Shown here one piece after another: positions 19,217-30,360 of a stretch of 60,000 nt of DNA. The DNA is taken from positions 213,706 through 273,705 of the forward strand of contig MNCI01020454.1 in NCBI GenBank assembly GCA_015680685.1, read 5' to 3'. The stretch's first letter is position 1; each line of letters starts with the position of its first letter. Both the position numbers and the translations under genes were made by a program. The notes beneath the pieces are model-generated. The model was not told the origin of the DNA. It saw nothing but the letters and a program-made list of their open reading frames with translations, and did not search any database. This DNA is from Gnetum montanum. Taxonomy: Eukaryota > Streptophyta > Gnetopsida > Gnetales > Gnetaceae.

Positions 19217-19350
19217 CGTCACGCTGGGATGCATGGCAGTTTAAGGCCTTACCAAGCTGCAGGTGGCAGTTTAAGGCCTTACCGGGCCATGGGGATTTGT
19301 ATGTGGCAGTTTAAGGCCTTACCGAGCCAACATGGCAGTTTAAGGCCATA
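19217..19350. repeat. Four hairpin repeats upstream of antisense gene B (GGCC-stem form)
   Basis: Four copies of cagtttaaggcc[t/a]taccNagcc lie between the RT reading frame and the antisense gene promoter. They are the same form as the repeats downstream of the gene at 24535-24625 and in A at 8868-8980. Confidence 0.75.
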
Positions 19351-19574
19351 CCGAGCCACATAATGTACATGGGAGAGTTTACGCGGAAATGTTTGGTGCG
19401 AATACGTGAAGTTTGGTTTTACAAGGGACTCGAGATGTAGTGATACTTGTTTTGTATTAAATATATATATATATTTCATTTTTTAAGCAAATTTTGACTA
19501 AAATGAATAAAAAAATGCAAAAAGAGGCAAACCGGAAGGCGGCAGTGGTAGCAGCGACGGCAGTGGCAGAGCAC

Positions 19575-19582
19575 TATATAAA
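19575..19582 (+). promoter_or_regulatory. TATA box of antisense gene B
   Basis: gcacTATATAAAggggg is a near-ideal plant TATA box on the plus strand. It lies about 295 bp before the ATG at 19870 and is oriented to transcribe the antisense gene. A start of transcription near 19605-19615 would be expected. Confidence 0.6.
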
Positions 19583-19615
19583 GGGGGGGGGCATCATTTG
19601 TTGCTACATTGAATT

Positions 19616-19860
19616 TGCAGCGTAATCTCTAGCGTAAGCGTAATCTTGAGCGTAAGCATAGACAACCCGGCGTAAGTGTAAGCGACTGAACTGTAAGCGT
19701 AAGCACCCAAACCCTAGCTTAAACACAGAGCGTAGAGGTGAAAGTGTCAGCGTAGATGCCCCAACTCAGCATCAGCGTAGACTCCAACTCGGCGTAGAGG
19801 CTCAGCGTAGGCATAAACAGCTTCAACACTCAGCGTAAACCTGTTAATCACAGCGTAGAG
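19616..19860. repeat. GCGTA-rich 5' UTR of antisense gene B
   Basis: About 14 near-copies of [a]gcgta[a/g] in 245 bp, between the TATA box and the start codon. The pentamer is also dense in intron 1 (20040-20580) and in the B LTR and leader. Its role is unknown. Confidence 0.6.
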
Positions 19861-19869
19861 GATGCCGAG

Positions 19870-22800
19870 ATGGGCAAAGGCAAGGAAGTGAAAGGCCAGG
19901 GGAGGAAGGGACCTGAACTAACCTTCACGGAGGAGAGTGAGGCCATGCTGCAATGTCTACCTAGGCCAAGGGTTCCATCATGGGCTGGATCTTCACATAG
20001 GTAGGCTCTGATCTTGTCTTTGTTAGTTATTTTCATCTGTACTAGTTTCTTAACGTAAACAGTCAACGTAGAGGGTTTCGGCGTATATGCCCGGCGTAGA
20101 TAGTTAGCGTAGATAGTTTCTATACACTGAGTGTATATTATACATAGCCTAAGTTGTTTGTAGTGTAATCTGTTTTATCAATGCACAGCGTAAACAAATT
20201 TCTGGCATGAAGCGTAGACGATTTTATCAGCATATACGCTGACTGTTTGCTTACGGCGTCTAGCGTATACTGTTTACATAGTGTCTCAGCGTAGACTATT
20301 TACACAACGTATATTGTTTATGCAGCGTATACGCTGGGGGCTTTTACGGCATGTACGCTAAGGGTTTCTATGACGTATATGCTGAGGGTTTCTATAGCGT
20401 ATACACTGAGCGTTAGCAGTAAATTTTTTTCAAGTGGGGTTCAACGTAGACCTGTTTTCATGGTGTATAGTGTGAACTATTTTCGATGTAAACTTATTTT
20501 ACAGCGTATACGCCCAATGTATACACCAAGCGTAAATAGTTTTGACAGCGTATACACCCAGCATATACCCTGAGCATAAATAGTTGGTAAGTTTTCTAAG
20601 TGTCAACCTATACTATAAAATTTTGTTTTTCATCTATAATTCATGTATGGCTGATTTACCATGGCATTTTGGTTGCTTGCAGGGACACTGAACCTTTTCT
20701 CCTAGTTGTTGAGCTTGTTGGGGTATTCACGTGGTTTGGCCCCATTGAGGCCGATGAACCTACCCCGGACTTGACTGTTGACAACAATGGGGTCTGGTTC
20801 AGAGAAGGTGTGTGTGAATTCTTGGCCTTCATACTGGATAGTTTTAAAGTGGTGGTCTGGTCGCATCTAAGTGAACTGGTGGCACAGAGCATGCTTGAGG
20901 CAATGTTGCCGGGAGCTACGGAGGATGTCGTAGTCTTCATGGAAGACATTGATGAGGGGTCGCTTGTGATCGAGGGTGGCCCCTCTGGTGGGCCAAAATC
21001 CACTTGCCCGTTAACGAGCGTGTGGGCCCAATTGCTGCGAGGATGCGATTATCTGAACAACACTCTGTTTTTAGCTGTGCGCATGCACATGTTGTTCCAG
21101 AACCCTCCTAGTACTGTGTACCGGGTGGATAGGTAGGATCGTTTAAGCTTGTTGTTTCTTTCCATCATTTGGAATTTGCTTCTGTTTTAACATCTGTTTG
21201 TTTATAGGCCTAAAGTTAACCCAGACGGAACATGCATTGAGGATGATGGGCTTACTCTAGCTCGTACTACTCTAGTGGCTTTTATGGCGAGTCCCACCCT
21301 TCGTGGAGCTGTATTAGCTCAAACCAAGGGTGATATTGTACATTTTCACAAAAGATTCTTTAGAGCGTTCTCTCAATGCGTAGCTCGTGGATGGTTGCAT
21401 GGAGATTGGTCGCCTAAGGGACCAATTTTTCCTCGTGACTCTAACTTGGGTAGCACATCTATGTCCACAACTAAAGGTAAATGACAATATTTTTTAGATG
21501 TATTAACGTGTTTGTTCAATTGCCGGGGGTTATACTGATATGATGATTTCGAATTGTACCTACAGTTGATGTTCCTCCTGGCGGAGACCCTGTTGCAACC
21601 GGACAAACTGAGACTACCCTATCGATGAAGTTCGGGGAGGTCAGCAAGGCTCATAAGTGGTTGCACACTCATGCCCTGCCATCCATCATTCGTTGTTTAG
21701 ATGATGCTGGCCTTATGGAGCTTTTTACGACCCCGAGCCCTGATGTGTCAATAGCAGAAATGATCGGGATCGTAGATTCCTTCAATGAGTCTATCTCTTA
21801 CTACAACACCCAGATTAAGGGTGTCAAGATAGTTTTCCATCTATTGCCTGAATTATTTTCGAACTTGTTTGGTGTATTGGCTGATAGCATAAATGTAGTT
21901 TTAGACAAGGCTCATAAAGAGCTCCATACGGTTCGTGAATTAGAGGACTGGTTGGGCGTTGCCAAGGGTGCCAAGGGATTCCCTATGCAGGGGAAGGCAA
22001 AGGTTGAGGAGGTGAATGAATTATATCCCCTATTTAGGGCACATGTATTTCCTAAATCCCTTTCCCAGGTGCGAAGTCTTGGGGTTGAAGCTATACGTAT
22101 TATGCGCACCATCCTGGAAACCGGCATGCGTTATAACTGGGCCCAATTTTTATTGTCGGGCTTGCATAAAGAGATAGTGCGATTGCGCTCGAATGTCAAG
22201 GCACAATCTCACTTTACTTTTGCCTTCTTTGCCAGTTATCTTCGCCTCTTAGCTGAGTTCCTGGTGGTTCGTGTGGACAACAAGTATGTTCTACGAGATT
22301 GAGGTCAATTATCCTGCCCATGGATCAACCACCTGTTTGAAACGGCGAAGTCCCAGGATGCACCCAAGGGAATTGATGAATCTGTCTCTATCACGACAGG
22401 GGGATCATCTAGTACCTCAATCCACACACGTGATAGTGTGGGGTTGGAGCCAGAAGATGTGCCTTATACTACGAAGAGAGAAGAATGGGTCATCAAAGAA
22501 ACCATTGGCAAGGCCAAGTCGAAGCTGACAGAACGTGAACGTTTAACCAAGGAGGCCTCAAATGTGGACGAGCCACGGGTTAAGCGCATACGATTCAAGA
22601 TGCCTGCCCGAGGTAAGTAAACTTAGTACTCTTATTGCTTTATCATTTTCGTCTTACTCATGATTTTTACTTCGACCACTTACATGTTACTGATGCCTTC
22701 AGACTTGATTTGAGAAGTGAGGAGGCAGGAATTAGAGACGATCATTGAAGAGAAGGAAACTAGAACGGAGTTATTGACCGATGAGGAAGAGGCCGACAAG

Positions 22801-24328
22801 GATTAGATGGAAAAAATAGAGGAGCTATGGGAAGACACCACAGAGACTGAGCCGGTGGATGACTAGAGTGGTGTCGATGAAATGTTCAGTAGATTCCTCA
22901 AGGGAAAGTTGAACCTTGGCGATCCTCCAAACCCAGAAGGGGACAGGGAACATGGTATATTTTCTTTTATTTTGTTTTATGTTGCTTCGTTACCTGTTAT
23001 TTCCATGGTATTTTACTTTTGTGTTTTCATCTCTTCGAGATGAATGCAGCGAGACTAGGACGATGCAGCTGGATGTACCCATGAAGACAGTTCCCCCTAA
23101 AAGGACTGCGGAGGTTAGTCCATCTCGCACCCATGGGCCATTTACTTGGAAAGAGATGCCGAGTAAAATGGATTTTATGGCTGGTATCACTGAGGAAGTT
23201 GTTGAATGAATCCAGGAGGTCCACCCTAAAATAGGTATATATATTTCGAGTTTTTTACACCTTTTAGAGTTTCACACCTTGTTTTTGTTGTTTTAGTGTT
23301 TGTTCTTTTTGTGTGCGTAGGTGCTAAACTGAGGTGGGAGCCTTCTGAGACAATTAACATAGAGAGTTTACCTACATTATCCCTAGAGTCAAGTAGGTGC
23401 TTAGGCCAGTTTATGAGGAAGTGGCGGAGGGTCTCGTTCACAACGCCAAATCGTTGTGGACCTATAGGTATTCCGTCAAACAGTTGTGGTTGTAGATTCA
23501 AACAAAGCAGAAAGAAGTTTCCAAGTTGTCAGTTGAGCGTGATGATCTAAAGGCTCGGTATGAGTTTGCCTCCACTAAACTAAGCGGTGATCGCTCTTGG
23601 CGAACCTCCGAGGTCACATATACCAGGTATTGGAATTTGCTCAATTGTCATGCATCACTGACACGGAGACTAGCAGAGCGTAAGGCCCAAATAGACCTAC
23701 TGAACCTCAACTGTCAAGATTGGAAAGCTTTCGCTTCCAAGGTACACAAATGGGGTCCGGATGAAAAGAACCACAAACATCATTATAATAAATCGTTGAA
23801 GGAGGTATCTATTGAAAAGCGTCAGCTTGAGATGTTTGTGGACGGTCTGGGTCTACGCTCTGCATTCGATACTTTTGGTCAAAACACAACTATCGAGATG
23901 GAATCTCCTACAAGGGTGATTACAACTACTTCTGGGGAGGTATCTGTGGGTGAATTCCCTTTAAAGTGTCCTACCTAGTTAGCTGTTGATAAGGGGAAGG
24001 CCTTGGCAGATGTCGACCTAGGCCTTGATGGGACCGACTGGACCAGTGTCTCAGAAGAGGAAATCCTTCACCGGCTGGAATTCGGCTTAGGGGGATCCCC
24101 TATGGTAAGCATTTTGTTATTATGATCTTCGTGTGTTGCACATTGTTTGAAATTTTATCTTTCTCTTGTTCTTACATTGATTGTCTCTTTTTGCATTTTC
24201 AGGATCAAGGTAGTGACGATGTCTACGAAGCTGGTCCCAGTGAAGCGGGGGCCCATGATGCCAGCAGGTCTAAAGGGGACGACCCTCCGTCCCAGATGTT
24301 TAGTTTTTGTTTTTGTTTTATTTTTTGA
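19870..24328 (+). pseudogene. Antisense eight-exon gene carried by element B
   Basis: Homologue of the A gene at 4608-8764. Proposed exons: 19870-20000, 20683-21132, 21208-21476, 21566-22612, 22703-22954, 23040-23234, 23321-24104 and 24203-24328. Six of the seven junctions keep the reading phase exactly (2,2,1,1,1,1); the last is phase 0. Exon 1 opens MGKGKEVKGQGRKGPEL, basic like A. Exon 2 carries the HAD/NIF-like EPFLLVVELVGVFTW and SFKVVVWSHLSE, with motif I degraded to ELVG. Exon 4 holds the conserved unknown domain and a TGA at 22300-22302 in place of CGA. Exon 5 has three stops, exon 6 a TGA, and exon 7 a frameshift near 23400-23520 plus TAG at 23976-23978. This copy cannot make the full protein. 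Intron 1 (20001-20682) is GCGTA-rich. Confidence 0.75.
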
Positions 24329-24534
24329 CTCAAATTTATATAGGAATTGTAAATTGAGATGAATGAAACTAGTTAACCTTTGTACTTGTACATCATTTCA
24401 TATATAAAAAATTTTGTTGATTTTGAGTTTAATTGCAAACACGACACGACAATGTAAAATGTTTTGGTTGGTTTTTGTGGTTTAAGTGTAATGTGCGAGT
24501 GTAATTATAAGTTAGAAAGCATAAGTGGATGTTC
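24329..24534. other. 3' flank of antisense gene B
   Basis: AT-rich noncoding sequence with a tatataaaaaatttt stretch near 24400. A polyadenylation region is plausible but no clear signal is seen. Confidence 0.35.
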
Positions 24535-24742
24535 TAGTTTAAGGCCATTTCGGGCCAGATTGGCACTAGTTTAAGGCCATTTCAAGCTAGATTTGCACTA
24601 GTTTAAGGCCATTTCGGGCCCCAGCGTAAGCAAGGAATGTTTCGAATGACACGGGTGGGTTTCTCGGTTGACTGACCATTTCTTATCGTGGCTAGTTTTA
24701 TGTCGTTGCGGACATGGTAGTTTAACGTCATTTCGGACAGGG
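24535..24742. repeat. Hairpin repeats between antisense gene B and protease
   Basis: Three GGCC-stem copies (tagtttaaggccatttcggg and close variants) are followed by two GTC/GAC-stem copies (tagttttatgtcgttgcgga at 24693; tagtttaacgtcatttcgga at 24718). Both stem types of the family occur side by side here. The array touches the end of the protease reading frame. Confidence 0.75.
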
Positions 24743-24756
24743 ATTTTCATTATTCA

Positions 24757-25623
24757 TTAGTTTAGTAATTTTTTGATTTTTCGCATTTTTACGTTGGGAG
24801 CAGAGTTAGCGGGTATGATTCTATATTCAGCATCTCCTTCACTGATCACGTTGAATGGTAATTCAGCCCAAGGGATGTCTGATGGAATAGTCCCCACATT
24901 GGTGTTTTCAAGTGTTTCGACATTTGGTGTGAGTTCTATGTTAGTTGTTATTTCTAAGTGAGGAGGTGTATGTACAATGTCTGGCCCAGGTATTTCTGTT
25001 TTGGGTGGATCTTCTTTTGCGTTTAAAGGATTATCGCTTTTCAGTTGTTGTTCATTTATGTCATGCTGTCTAGGCTCTTCGAGCTTAACCTATGAGCCTT
25101 GGTCTATGTCCATGTATGATGAGATGATGGGTGTGGCAGCCTCCTTGTATATGATGATTTCACCACCTTCATAAGGCAAGTGAATCTCTTGGTGTATAGG
25201 GGATGAGTCTACTTTTAGTTGGGCTAACCAAGGCCTTCCTAATATTAGGTTGAATCCTGGCATCTCATTGATTACTATGAATTCGACGGATGTGGGGAAT
25301 TGGTCCCCTGCTACAAAGTCCAAGGTCACGATGCCTTTAACTATCACACGTGACCCGCTAAATGATTTCAAGCATGTGGTAGTAGTTGGTCTGATTTGCT
25401 CTGTGAGCCCGAGTTGTTTGATGATGGGATATGGGACTACGTTTGTGGCAGCTCCATCATCTACATGGACCCTATGTATTTGGAATTGGTTTACTCTTAT
25501 TGTTATAAACATAGGGGCTATTGTTATCTCCCCTATTTTCTTATCCACCTTGATGTTATCATTATGGAAACTTAACGGTTTGGAAGTTGACCCTTGGGGC
25601 GAGTACATTACTGCATGAATCAA
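24757..25623 (-). pseudogene. Element B retropepsin region
   Basis: The active-site strand is RVHVDDGAATNVVPYPIIKQLG, again DDG. FIVINEMPGFNLILGRPWLAQL and SPIHQEIHLPYEGGE follow. After a stop at 25090-25092 the frame stays recognisable (PWAELPF, compare A WADLPF; VKMRKIKKLLN, compare A VKAIKKQLRIDG) and ends at TAA 24757-24759. The N-terminal helical block lies upstream in broken frames. Confidence 0.88.
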
Positions 25624-25761
25624 AGGTTCATTTCAGGGCAATTCCTCACTTAATGGGATCGATGTTAACATGCGCACTAAAGCTTCGCGATGTGTTTGGG
25701 ATGTTAAAACTAGGTCATATAAGCTCAGTGAAGTATTCTTTTGCTTGAGTGCTTATGTGAC

Positions 25762-25959
25762 CTACGTTAGGGCTGTTGCTAGGTATTTACTGTTGGGCAC
25801 GTGTTTATCGGCAATGACTTGGTCCATTGGGCCCAAAAGTTTTATTTCGTGCATCATTGGTTTATCATTTGTTCTTGGAATTGTTGATTCGGGCATATCA
25901 TGTTTTTTGGATGACTCCCCCTTGTGACCTGTATTTGGTTGATCGTTAGGTTGTGTCAT
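25762..25959 (-). pseudogene. Element B linker before the protease
   Basis: A hydrophilic segment with MHEIKLLGPMDQ, matching REIHLLGRMEED of element A just before its protease. It has no domain of its own. Stops separate it from both neighbours. Confidence 0.5.
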
Positions 25960-26100
25960 GGGTATCGCATTTAATGGAGTGGGTTTAGGAGGTCCTAAGG
26001 CTAGCTATTGACACTCCTTTTTCAAATGTTCGCACGTAAGCCTATCTGCTAAGCATTCTCGTGTGCGACGCAGGGGCGTGGTTGGTTTTGAAACCTTAGG

Positions 26101-26820
26101 TTACCTTGGGATTCGTACTACATATGGAGTCGGATGGGGTTGCGGTTGGATAGTCGCCTGCGATGGGGTGCTAGATGGGCTAGGCACCTTGATGACATAG
26201 GGGCTTGGTTTAATTTGTATCTGGGGATTAGAGGATTGGGGATCACTAGGATGTTCAGGTGTCCTAACGACGTATGGGGTTGGTTTGGGTAGGGGTTGGA
26301 CCTTCTCTGTTGCCACTGTGGATGGCACTCGGACTATGTAAGGGGCAGGTCGAGTAGGTGGGGTTGGTAGGTTTGAGGTAGTGACGGCGGGAGGTATACA
26401 CACCATGTATGATTTTTCACATGTCGAGGTGTTAGAAGCCGTTATGGCGGGGGGTAGGCGGACAACATATGGCTGCTGCGGGGCGTATGATGATTGAGGC
26501 ATGGATGTTGATGCAGTGGGAGAAATACGTACTACAAATGGCTTGTTGGACGTTTGTTGTTCATAGTTAGAGTAGACGGTGTTAATGCTAGGTGTTTCAT
26601 GTTCATTGTCTAGGTAGATTGTGTTAATAACGTACGGTGCCTCTTTGGTATTTAGTGGATCTTTATACACACCCATAGCCTGGTTTTGCGGTTGGACTGG
26701 GCTGGCCTCGTCAAAAGTGATTTGGCCTCCATGGATCATTCGTTGTATGTCTTGTTTCAAGGTGAAACAGTAATCCGTGCCATGCCCATTACGTTGGTGA
26801 TAGTCACAGAAGCGGTCCAT
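26101..26820 (-). pseudogene. Element B gag zinc-finger-like motif and P-Y-V-V-R-x-P repeat linker
   Basis: This piece starts MDRFCDYHQRNGHGTDYCFTLK, the C-x2-H...H-x4-C motif of this gag group, which would bind RNA. At least eight imperfect copies of P-[FY]-[VI]-[VI]-[RK]-[VIL]-[PS] follow: KPFVVRIS, QPYVVRLP, KSYMVCIP, APYIVRVP, TPYVVRTP, SPYVIKVP and TPYVVRIP are plain. They are spaced by Pro/Ser/Thr-rich sequence. A and C have fewer copies. The repeat is not a feature I know from other Gag proteins. Confidence 0.8.
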
Positions 26821-26901
26821 CTTGAAACCTTTGGGTACTGGGGGTTCATGCAGCGTTGCTAGGCTTGGGTTCTGAACCAGTTGACAGAACCGGTCATGTC
26901 T

Positions 26902-27615
26902 TTAGATCACTGCCGGGGACAACTGTTTATGTTTCATTAATCCAGCCCTCAGGAGTTGATCGAATAGCTGGGATGGCTTCATATGCAATGACATATATTG
27001 GGAGGGTTCTTTCCTCTCAAAGTTTCTCATACGGTTTTTTGTTGGGTTCTGCGATGAGGAAGATTTTGGTGCAGTCATGGGATTAGGTTTAGTATAATTA
27101 GTAGAGGCCACCGGTGGTTTGTTTTGTTGTGCCACATGTGCTTGTTGCATTTCTGCTATTGCCGCTATAGTTGTTTTAGCCTTTTCTATATCTTTCTTAT
27201 TGTGTTGATTTTTGAAGGCTAAATACGCAAGATCATGGCTATTTTGGGCCACCTCCTCTATATTTTTAATATGTACAAAGGCTTGATTAAGGTTACGTGC
27301 ATTGAGGTAATATAACTTGGATTTGAAAAATTTGTTAACAGCCCCCTTTAGAATGGTGAGCAGATATGTTTGTGGGATTGGCTCATGGAGCTCATTGAGA
27401 GCAGTGCTCCACCTCTGGATGAATTTTTGTACGGGTTCTAAAGGCTCTTGTTTGACCTGTATAAGGCTGTCAAGTGTCACCTCAGGTTTCAAGTTATACT
27501 TGAACCTGGTAATGAATTGATGTAACAACTCTTCTAAAGAAAATATCAAGTTTCTTGACAAGGCCCGATACCAATCAAATGCACTCCCTGCAAGGGACAT
27601 AGGGAACACTCGCAA
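26902..27615 (-). pseudogene. Element B gag core domain
   Basis: Core of the structural protein that forms the particle. Blocks: RVFPMSLAGSAFDWYRALSR, FSLEELLHQFITRFKYNLKP, EPLEPVQKFIQRWSTALNEL, and KSKLYYLNARNLNQAFVHI. Basic low-complexity sequence and FERKEPSQYMSL follow. This is the typical Retrotrans_gag fold region. An upstream TAG (LL-stop-AWPH, near 27634) occurs where C reads Gln. Confidence 0.9.
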
Positions 27616-27867
27616 AATGGCATGGGGCCATGCCTAGAGTAATGCGCATTCTGGTCTAAATGTTATAAGGTGAGCATTGGGGTCCGTCTCCCCATTATAT
27701 TTAGTTAGTGTAGGTAATGAAACACCTTTAGGTAAGGTTAGGGGCGGAACAGAAGAGCTGATGGGGTCATCGTGGTAAAAGTCTACTACTTTCAACTATC
27801 CATCGACAGCTGTTTTGAGGTGTTTGACCTCGTTAGTTAGTTCCTGCATTAGTTTTTTAGCATCTAC

Positions 27868-28128
27868 CTAGTCTTGAGCACTAGGTGAGGTGGAAGCTTG
27901 GGGATGTTGTGCAGTGTACATACTAGATTGTCGAATAGTAGGTTGGAAGGCTGAAAGCTGTGTGGTTGGCGGTTGTACTTGTGGAATGTTTATAGTAGAT
28001 GGCATCAGGGGCGGCATATTGTGAGCAAGGGGCTGTTGTTGTTGTGGTTGTGTTTGGGGGATGTTGACTGGTGGAATTGTGTGAGGTGGTATGTTGTAGT
28101 GAAGGGGTTGATGTGGTTGAGCACCCAT
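27868..28128 (-). pseudogene. Element B gag Pro/Gln-rich region
   Basis: Low-complexity Pro/Gln/His-rich sequence (MGAQPHQPLHYNIPPHTIPP) between the gag N-terminal block and the core. It matches the position and composition of A 11424-11948. Stops lie on both sides. Confidence 0.6.
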
Positions 28129-28419
28129 CGTTGCCCATTACCCAGTCATGTTTTGTGTAGGAATTCCCTGAACTTGTTGAGTTACGTCAGTAAAAGGGGC
28201 TCCGTGAGTTTGGACCCGGGGGATATAATGGGTAGATGTAGATGCCGGTATTACATGTGGCATCTCGATCATGTGAGGTGGGAAGGTTGCCCCCACATTA
28301 TTTTGAGGGGGTTGCATTTGTAAGAATGGGGGTGTCGTAGCTGTAGGAGGAATTGTGAGGGGAAGCGTGTTGACTTGAACGTCGGTTGGTGGAGGAATGG
28401 GGATGAGTGCGGCTACGTC

Positions 28420-28959
28420 TTATTGAGGCGCATGTGCTTGCATGATGTTCAGTGGCTGGAGGGTTGAAGTTTCACCCATGAATGGGTGAAACAATAGGTT
28501 TATATAAGTTTGTGGGCTAAGGGTGTGGTATGAGTCTTCATGTTCAGATTGGGCAGCGAACTCTTCTGGTTGAGGGTTTACTATAGGCTGATCTAGCGAC
28601 TGGCTCCTTTGCAGGAGGAGTTGTGTGATGAGCTCAGAGTAAGGCTCTGGAACAGGGATGATATCGTATGGGGAAGGAATGAACTCTTGCCCTCCCCTAT
28701 AGAAAATCTCGTATTGCCTTTTAACTTCTATTTTGGCTCGGTCCACAGCTAAGCCAGCTTGTATTTTTAGGCATATGAAGTTGTACTGATCTTGACTTAT
28801 GATGTTAGATGATGGGTTCCTCCCTTGCAACCTAAGGGATCAGCGAGGCCCCATTGTGGGTTGTGCCGTGGGTTGTTGGACTGTAGGCTGTTGGACAGCC
28901 ATGGTGCCCACGATGTCGGTGACTTGGGTGGTTGTAGCAGTGGTGTTTGCAGTGTTCAT
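28420..28959 (-). pseudogene. Element B gag N-terminal region
   Basis: ATG at 28957-28959 opens MNTANTTATTTQVTDIVGTM. A TGA interrupts just before SLRLQGRNP, after which SQDQYNFICLKIQAGLAVDRA, GGQEFIPSPYDIIPVPEPYS and DSYHTLSPQTYINLLFHPF run on. It is homologous to A 12048-12788 and C 33200-34013. The start was chosen from the homologous reading and the leader boundary. Confidence 0.78.
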
Positions 28960-29636
28960 GATGAGCAGTTGAGAATATGTAGCGGTGAAGGGATATGGAA
29001 TTAGTGTACTTAGTGCAGCGTAAACCTACATTCGTGGCGTATAGCGTATACATTGGGTCTCCGCGTATAGGCTTCAGCATAGACAGCATAGACAGCGTGT
29101 ACGTATGCAGCGTATAGTGTCAGCGTAGAGAATCTATGGCGTAGAGTGTGTAGTGTATACGCCTAGCAGCGTATACAGCATCAGTGTACAGCATAAAAAG
29201 GGTTATAGCGTACAGAGTGTAGCGTATACGGACGGCAGCGTAAACGAGTTTAGGGCATAGACAGGGTCTTGTATGTAGCGTAGACAAAGTTTACAACATA
29301 AAGTGAGCAGCGTGTGTGTTAGCAGCATAAACAGAGTTATGTGTGCAGCGTAGACAAAGTCTACCACGTAAAATGTGCAAGGTCAGTGTATAGTGTAGAC
29401 AGGGTCTACAACGTATAGCAGATAGCGTATGTTCAACGGCGTAGACGCTAGGAGACTTGCAGATGGTAAGCTTTAGACCGGACAATGTAGACGCTCAACA
29501 GCGTAGACGTTGGATGGTTTGTAGACAGTAAGTTTTAACAGAGTAGCATAGACGCTGGGAGGTTTACAGGAAGGGTTGGCATGTACTCAATAGCGTAAAC
29601 GCTGAGAGCTCTGAAGCACAGCAAGTTTAAGGCAGA
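28960..29636. repeat. Element B leader, irregular GCGTA(G/A)AC repeats
   Basis: The noncoding leader between PBS and gag is filled with variants of agcgtagac, agcgtatac, and gcgtaaac roughly every 15-25 bp. No fixed period is apparent. The same word family fills the B U3 and the 5' UTR of antisense gene B. Confidence 0.65.
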
Positions 29637-29655
29637 GGCCCTCCTTCTAGCGCCA
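29637..29655 (-). other. Primer-binding site of element B
   Basis: TGGCGCTAGAAGGAGGGCC on the minus strand, 5 bp inside the LTR end. It starts TGG as expected for pairing with a tRNA CCA end and looks like the intact ancestral form of the A and C sites. Confidence 0.82.
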
Positions 29656-30249
29656 ATTTCTATACTATCCAAAATCATCGGTCTCTAGCAGGAAGGAAAT
29701 AGAAACCGAGGGATCCCAGGACACGCACAGAAGATCCTACCTTCGCCTGAGGGCCAACTAGAATGAACGAAGGTAGAGTACCTTACATGGTCCACACGCA
29801 GATCAAGTAAGGATTTCCCCAAGCGTACACCGAGGTGCTATATGCTGGGTTATACGTGAACGGCATAACAGGCGTAAAACAGAGCGTAAACAACATAATT
29901 GATGCGAACAGAGCATAAACGTAAAAGAGCGTAAACAGAATACATGCAACGATTAATGCAAACTTTAACAGATTTTAGGAAGAAAATGTAACAATGGCAT
30001 TTCAAAATGAGAGTTACAATGCACTAGTCTAACGCATTTGTGGCTTTGACATAAGGCAAATAGAAAGCCCCGGTGGATGCAGGGATGATTGTGGGCTGGT
30101 TCACACTATAGGCAGAGTGTAGAGGCTGTATGCTCAACGTACAGGGTTGTCCAGCATATAAGGTTCTCTGCTCTGGTTCCCAGCATCTCTTCTCTCTAGT
30201 TTTGCTCTAAAATTGTCCAACCGACTTCTATCTCATGGAAAATTAGGGC

Positions 30250-30256
30250 TTTTATA
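30250..30256 (-). promoter_or_regulatory. LTR TATA box, element B
   Basis: CCTGTATAAAAGCCC on the minus strand, in the position homologous to the A LTR TATA box. It lies downstream (element sense) of the palindrome array. Confidence 0.6.
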
Positions 30257-30360
30257 CAGGTTTTGACGTTAGACTTGTGTTGGGTGACACGTGGGGCATT
30301 GACCGGGTGCAAATGAATGAAATTTACAAGTGTACAGTATATTACATTTGCTGAGTGTAT

